A DNA stretch of 64,000 nt. It comes from Citrus sinensis. Lineage: Eukaryota; Streptophyta; Magnoliopsida; Sapindales; Rutaceae. Positions within the stretch are counted from its first letter, which is position 1. The number at the start of each line of letters is the position of its first letter. The stretch spans positions 3,100,001 to 3,164,000 of the forward strand of contig NC_068563.1 of assembly GCF_022201045.2 (NCBI RefSeq), given 5' to 3'. The translations under genes and the position numbers were made by a program. The notes under the pieces were generated by a model. It was not told the origin of the DNA. It did no database searches and saw only the letters and a program-made list of their open reading frames with translations. Shown in pieces: positions 60,959 through 64,000 of the stretch.

Positions 60959-63035
60959 TACAATAATCCCTCTTCCTCTTCATCAACTGTTAAGAAAAGA
61001 GAGAAAAATTACACTAATCAATTGACATTCTTCGTTGACAACAAGCTGCCGCACTTTTCTCAGTTAACATTTCATCAAGATCAGTCCAGAATCAATAGAA
61101 CATCCAAGACCTTCGCTTCTCATGAATTGCCATATCACACCACTCATTAGATATGGACAAAAAGGCCTTTGAAGAAACCCCACCCCCCTAAAAAAAAATA
61201 AAAATTCAGGGCATCACCATTCAAAAGTTATTGGATGAATATTGTACCAGCACTCAAATACTTCAAGCTTTCTGACACACTGCATTTTCCGCTAAGAATA
61301 TATCAATCAACCATCTCATTCCTTCACAATAATCTCTCCTTAAATCTACAATTAAGCTGAAAAGCATCACTATTGCCAACCATTACATTGTGCCTCGTTT
61401 AGCTCAAACGGGTCTAATTAACCAATGCAACGTTACACTGAAATTGGTTATAATTCCATAGAGACGATCATAAACGCTTTGAATAAATTATACATCTCAC
61501 AAGCCAGAAACCTTACAGTGATATAAGATATTGAATTATTTACAACAAAGAGGGCTTATATACATCGTGACTGAGGCATTAAAAGAATATAATGTACAAA
61601 CTAACGTACTAAGTGAATCGGGTAACTATAATTATCAAACTCACTCGTGTGGGTAAAATTTGTAAGCTGCACCAGTTATGTACATTTTGCACAAAATTCT
61701 GTCAATTCTGCGCTAAGGATATTTACATTTTGTACAAAAATTCAGTCAGTTCTGATGCTAAGAATCTGATTGGTGATTCCAATACCTGTACACCTGCAAG
61801 CAGATTATATGTTGAACATCATTTTTTAAAAATGTTAAAAAGGCGATTTTTAAATAAGTCCAGTAGACAAGCCAAAACCTCAGAGCCCATTAAGAATATC
61901 TGTCAAAATTAATAATAATCCCTTAATTTGCAACTGCAGGAATATAACCCAGTTGAAGAATTATTCAACATGCAAGTTAAAAAGAAAAGAAAATTAATAT
62001 TTGATGAAAGATGAAACCATGTATTGTGTACAACAAAAAACTAAGTAAACTAGAGGTTGTAGGGTTTTCAGACATCATCATCCATCAAAACTAAATGTTG
62101 GAGCTATATTAATACAAAACCAAAAAAAATTAAGTCATACGTACTAAAACAACAGACAGCAGAAACAAAACATTACTCCTCTTCCTAGTAGATATATGTA
62201 TTTAAATTAACTTCAAAAGCCTGTGAAACAGCAAGTAATTTTCAGAAATGTTTTAACTTACGTGTTTCATGGGGCCTCCAGTGCGTGGAGTGCTCTTAGA
62301 AATCTCCTTTAGCCGGTGGCAACTTGCCATAGTCATAACGCATCATTTAACACTCGGAAGTGCAATGATAGCAACAGGTAGGTTACGAAATGCCAGAGTA
62401 GACGAAGGTTGATGATATCATAATTATTGACTGAACCATTAATCCCCTCCTCGTGACTGAGTGGGACCCAAATATTTCTCCATAGATTCTTTTTTACGCT
62501 CAGGATCCAGACTGCAATACAAGCATAATTACAATAGTTAATTTCTCCTTTGATGTTAGGATGTTATTATGATTGCAATTTATGAACTAAAATACTGACC
62601 TAATTTGGATGCCAAGAAGAGCATAATGCATGTCATTATGATTGCAATTGATGAACTGAAAAAAAACTAAAAATACTGACCTATTTCGAATCCCAAGAAA
62701 AGTATAATGAGCAGCACTTGCACAAGCAGAGGCCGGAGCTATAGCAGCTGCAGGAACTCCCCGTACAGCAGTTGCCAAAGCAGATCCAGCACTGGCTCCA
62801 CGTTGGTACTTTTTCAAGGGTGTCTGAACTAGAGCAGATGCAGATCTCCCCAGTCCATCACTGAGACTCTCATAAGCCTATAAAAACTATGAAGATTATT
62901 ACCTTTTCTAGAACTATTACACTGCTCAAAATTTTATTTGATATACTGGAACTTGGGACTCTAATCATCTTATATTTGCAGTATCTACACGCATGGTATA
63001 TTACAAACAATATCAAAGATCTATATAAACATCTC
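60955..63035. repeat. Segmental duplication copy B (parent) of the ATG2 3' region
   Basis: Direct-orientation counterpart of 49235-51015, about 12 kb away. It carries the intact ATG2 terminal exons, so it is probably the source. The part left of 62439 is the ATG2 3' UTR and flank with no other recognised gene. Confidence 0.8.
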
Positions 63036-63324
63036 ATCAATGTTGTCATTCTTGCATGCAAAATTCCAATCTAACAATTTAATTATGTTTTACGCGCAAG
63101 ATATGAGGTATATTGAAATATCACCTGTTCAATTCCTTGTTGGGCACCTTTAGGCTGATTACGCCTTACATTTGTCACTGTATTTTCTTGTACGGGCCAT
63201 GACACATGAGGGATGCTTGTAAGAATATACTCTGCTTGAAGCAAAATATCATGAGCTCCTGCTGCCAAATGTACCCCAAGTCCAACAGCTTCAAGGGATA
63301 TACTTCTAAGAAACGCAATTGTAC
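62439..63324 (-). CDS. ATG2: Autophagy-related protein 2, C-terminal exons (gene continues beyond the window)
   Basis: Three last exons on the minus strand: 63125-63324, 62681-62877 and 62439-62511, with GT-AG junctions. They read [106 protein letters not shown], and finish [20 protein letters not shown] then GGD and stop. This is the conserved ATG2 C-terminus. ATG2 is a rod-like lipid-transfer protein that bridges the ER to the growing phagophore, with ATG18 and ATG9. Only about 155 residues of roughly 1900 lie here. The exon at 63324 needs one base from an upstream exon, which I could not find before the window ends. Confidence 0.93.
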
Positions 63325-64000
63325 CTGAAAACAAAATTGCTCTGCTGTTATCACAAGGCAAGAACAGAAGTTCAAAATAAAAATCATAATAATAAAAATA
63401 ACGACGACGACGATAATGAAGAGGCAAAAAGATTGAACGCATGGTGCAATAATATAACAAAATAATATGCAATTATCTAAGGCGTCTACATATTCAGAAT
63501 TAACATTTCAAAACCAGAATGTTCTCCAAACGATGAAAAAGAAAAACTCAGGGTTACTAATCTATTCACCAAACCAAGTGGACCTTGGGAACACAATGAA
63601 TGATTTCAGCTATATTATAGTCAATCTATTTGAAACTATGAAAACTAATAACATAAAATAGTGTCTAAGACAGAAACATAACTCTTTGATAGGAAAGAGA
63701 AAATATTCCTATAAAGAAGATGAACAAAGAACAATTAGAATAAACCACATGTTACAAAACCATCCTGCCATGGTGAAACCAAAAGAAGGAAAAAAAAAAA
63801 AAAACTGAATGAAACCCAGCCAGCAGCACCTGTACTTATATTTCTATTAATCCTTAGCTAAAAAGAATACATATCTGACCCCCAATTGTTGCAAACACCA
63901 AATGGATCAACCAAACAAAACTATTAATCAGGCCATTTAGATCAATGGTTAACACAGCAGTGAGAGCTTGGTTTTAAAGTAATATTTCCATGCATCGATA
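63325..64000 (-). other. ATG2 intron (partial)
   Basis: Immediately upstream (minus-strand sense) of an ATG2 acceptor site. No further exon was recognised, so this is probably the 3' part of an intron running past the window. Contains an A-run near 63788-63804. Confidence 0.6.

Overview
This is a nuclear window from a flowering plant. The gene structures (short GT-AG introns, AT-rich intergenic DNA), the gene families (LOH2, ERF109, PPR-DYW, RAD54, ATG2) and the many small DNA transposons point to a eudicot, most likely a rosid. The species cannot be fixed from sequence alone; a Citrus-like genome is only a guess.

Genes from left to right: LOH2-like ceramide synthase (+, 513-4974); ERF109-like AP2/ERF factor (+, 11691-12602); VID27-like protein (-, 16137-19311); CGI121/TPRKB subunit of KEOPS (-, 21855-23342); secreted malectin-like/LRR protein (+, 24287-26923); SCO2/CYO1-like plastid DnaJ zinc-finger protein (+, 28527-32484); CML30-like calmodulin-like protein (+, 32915-33472); DYW2-like PPR editing protein (-, 34171-36042); RAD54 (+, 37048-45770, 21 exons); a small DUF1645-like protein (+, 48266-48868); a P-type PPR like At5g64320 (-, 54062-56248); and the 3' end of ATG2 (-, 62439-63324, running off the right edge). 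The genes do not form one pathway. Their order matches three Arabidopsis blocks as I remember them: At3g19190-19260, At4g34410-34412 and At2g15680-15690. That would be a pre-fractionation arrangement.

The space between genes is full of DNA transposons whose ends can be read directly. They include a PIF/Harbinger (Tourist) MITE (5510-5781), a hAT element with an exact 8-bp target duplication (5799-6663), a long-arm foldback MULE-type MITE (13712-14245), and a small palindromic foldback element (46149-46257) with a relative at 20.3/21.2 kb that a LINE interrupts.

Two Pack-MULE-like elements carry host gene fragments. The one at 8364-10486 joins a cystatin fragment to an EFL1 fragment. The one at 56975-58973 has an exact 9-bp target duplication. 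It holds a 5'-truncated CYP89A cytochrome P450 next to an array of seven near-perfect palindromes with a 31-32 bp period, the most unusual structure in the window.

The 49-63 kb region is rearranged. The ATG2 3' end is present twice (broken at 50.4-50.8 kb, real at 62.4-63.3 kb). Beside the broken copy lies an inverted genomic fragment of RAD54 (exons 10-11 plus part of intron 18), split by a 2.4-kb LINE. I recognised no LTR retrotransposon, other virus-derived element, tRNA, rRNA or true CRISPR.
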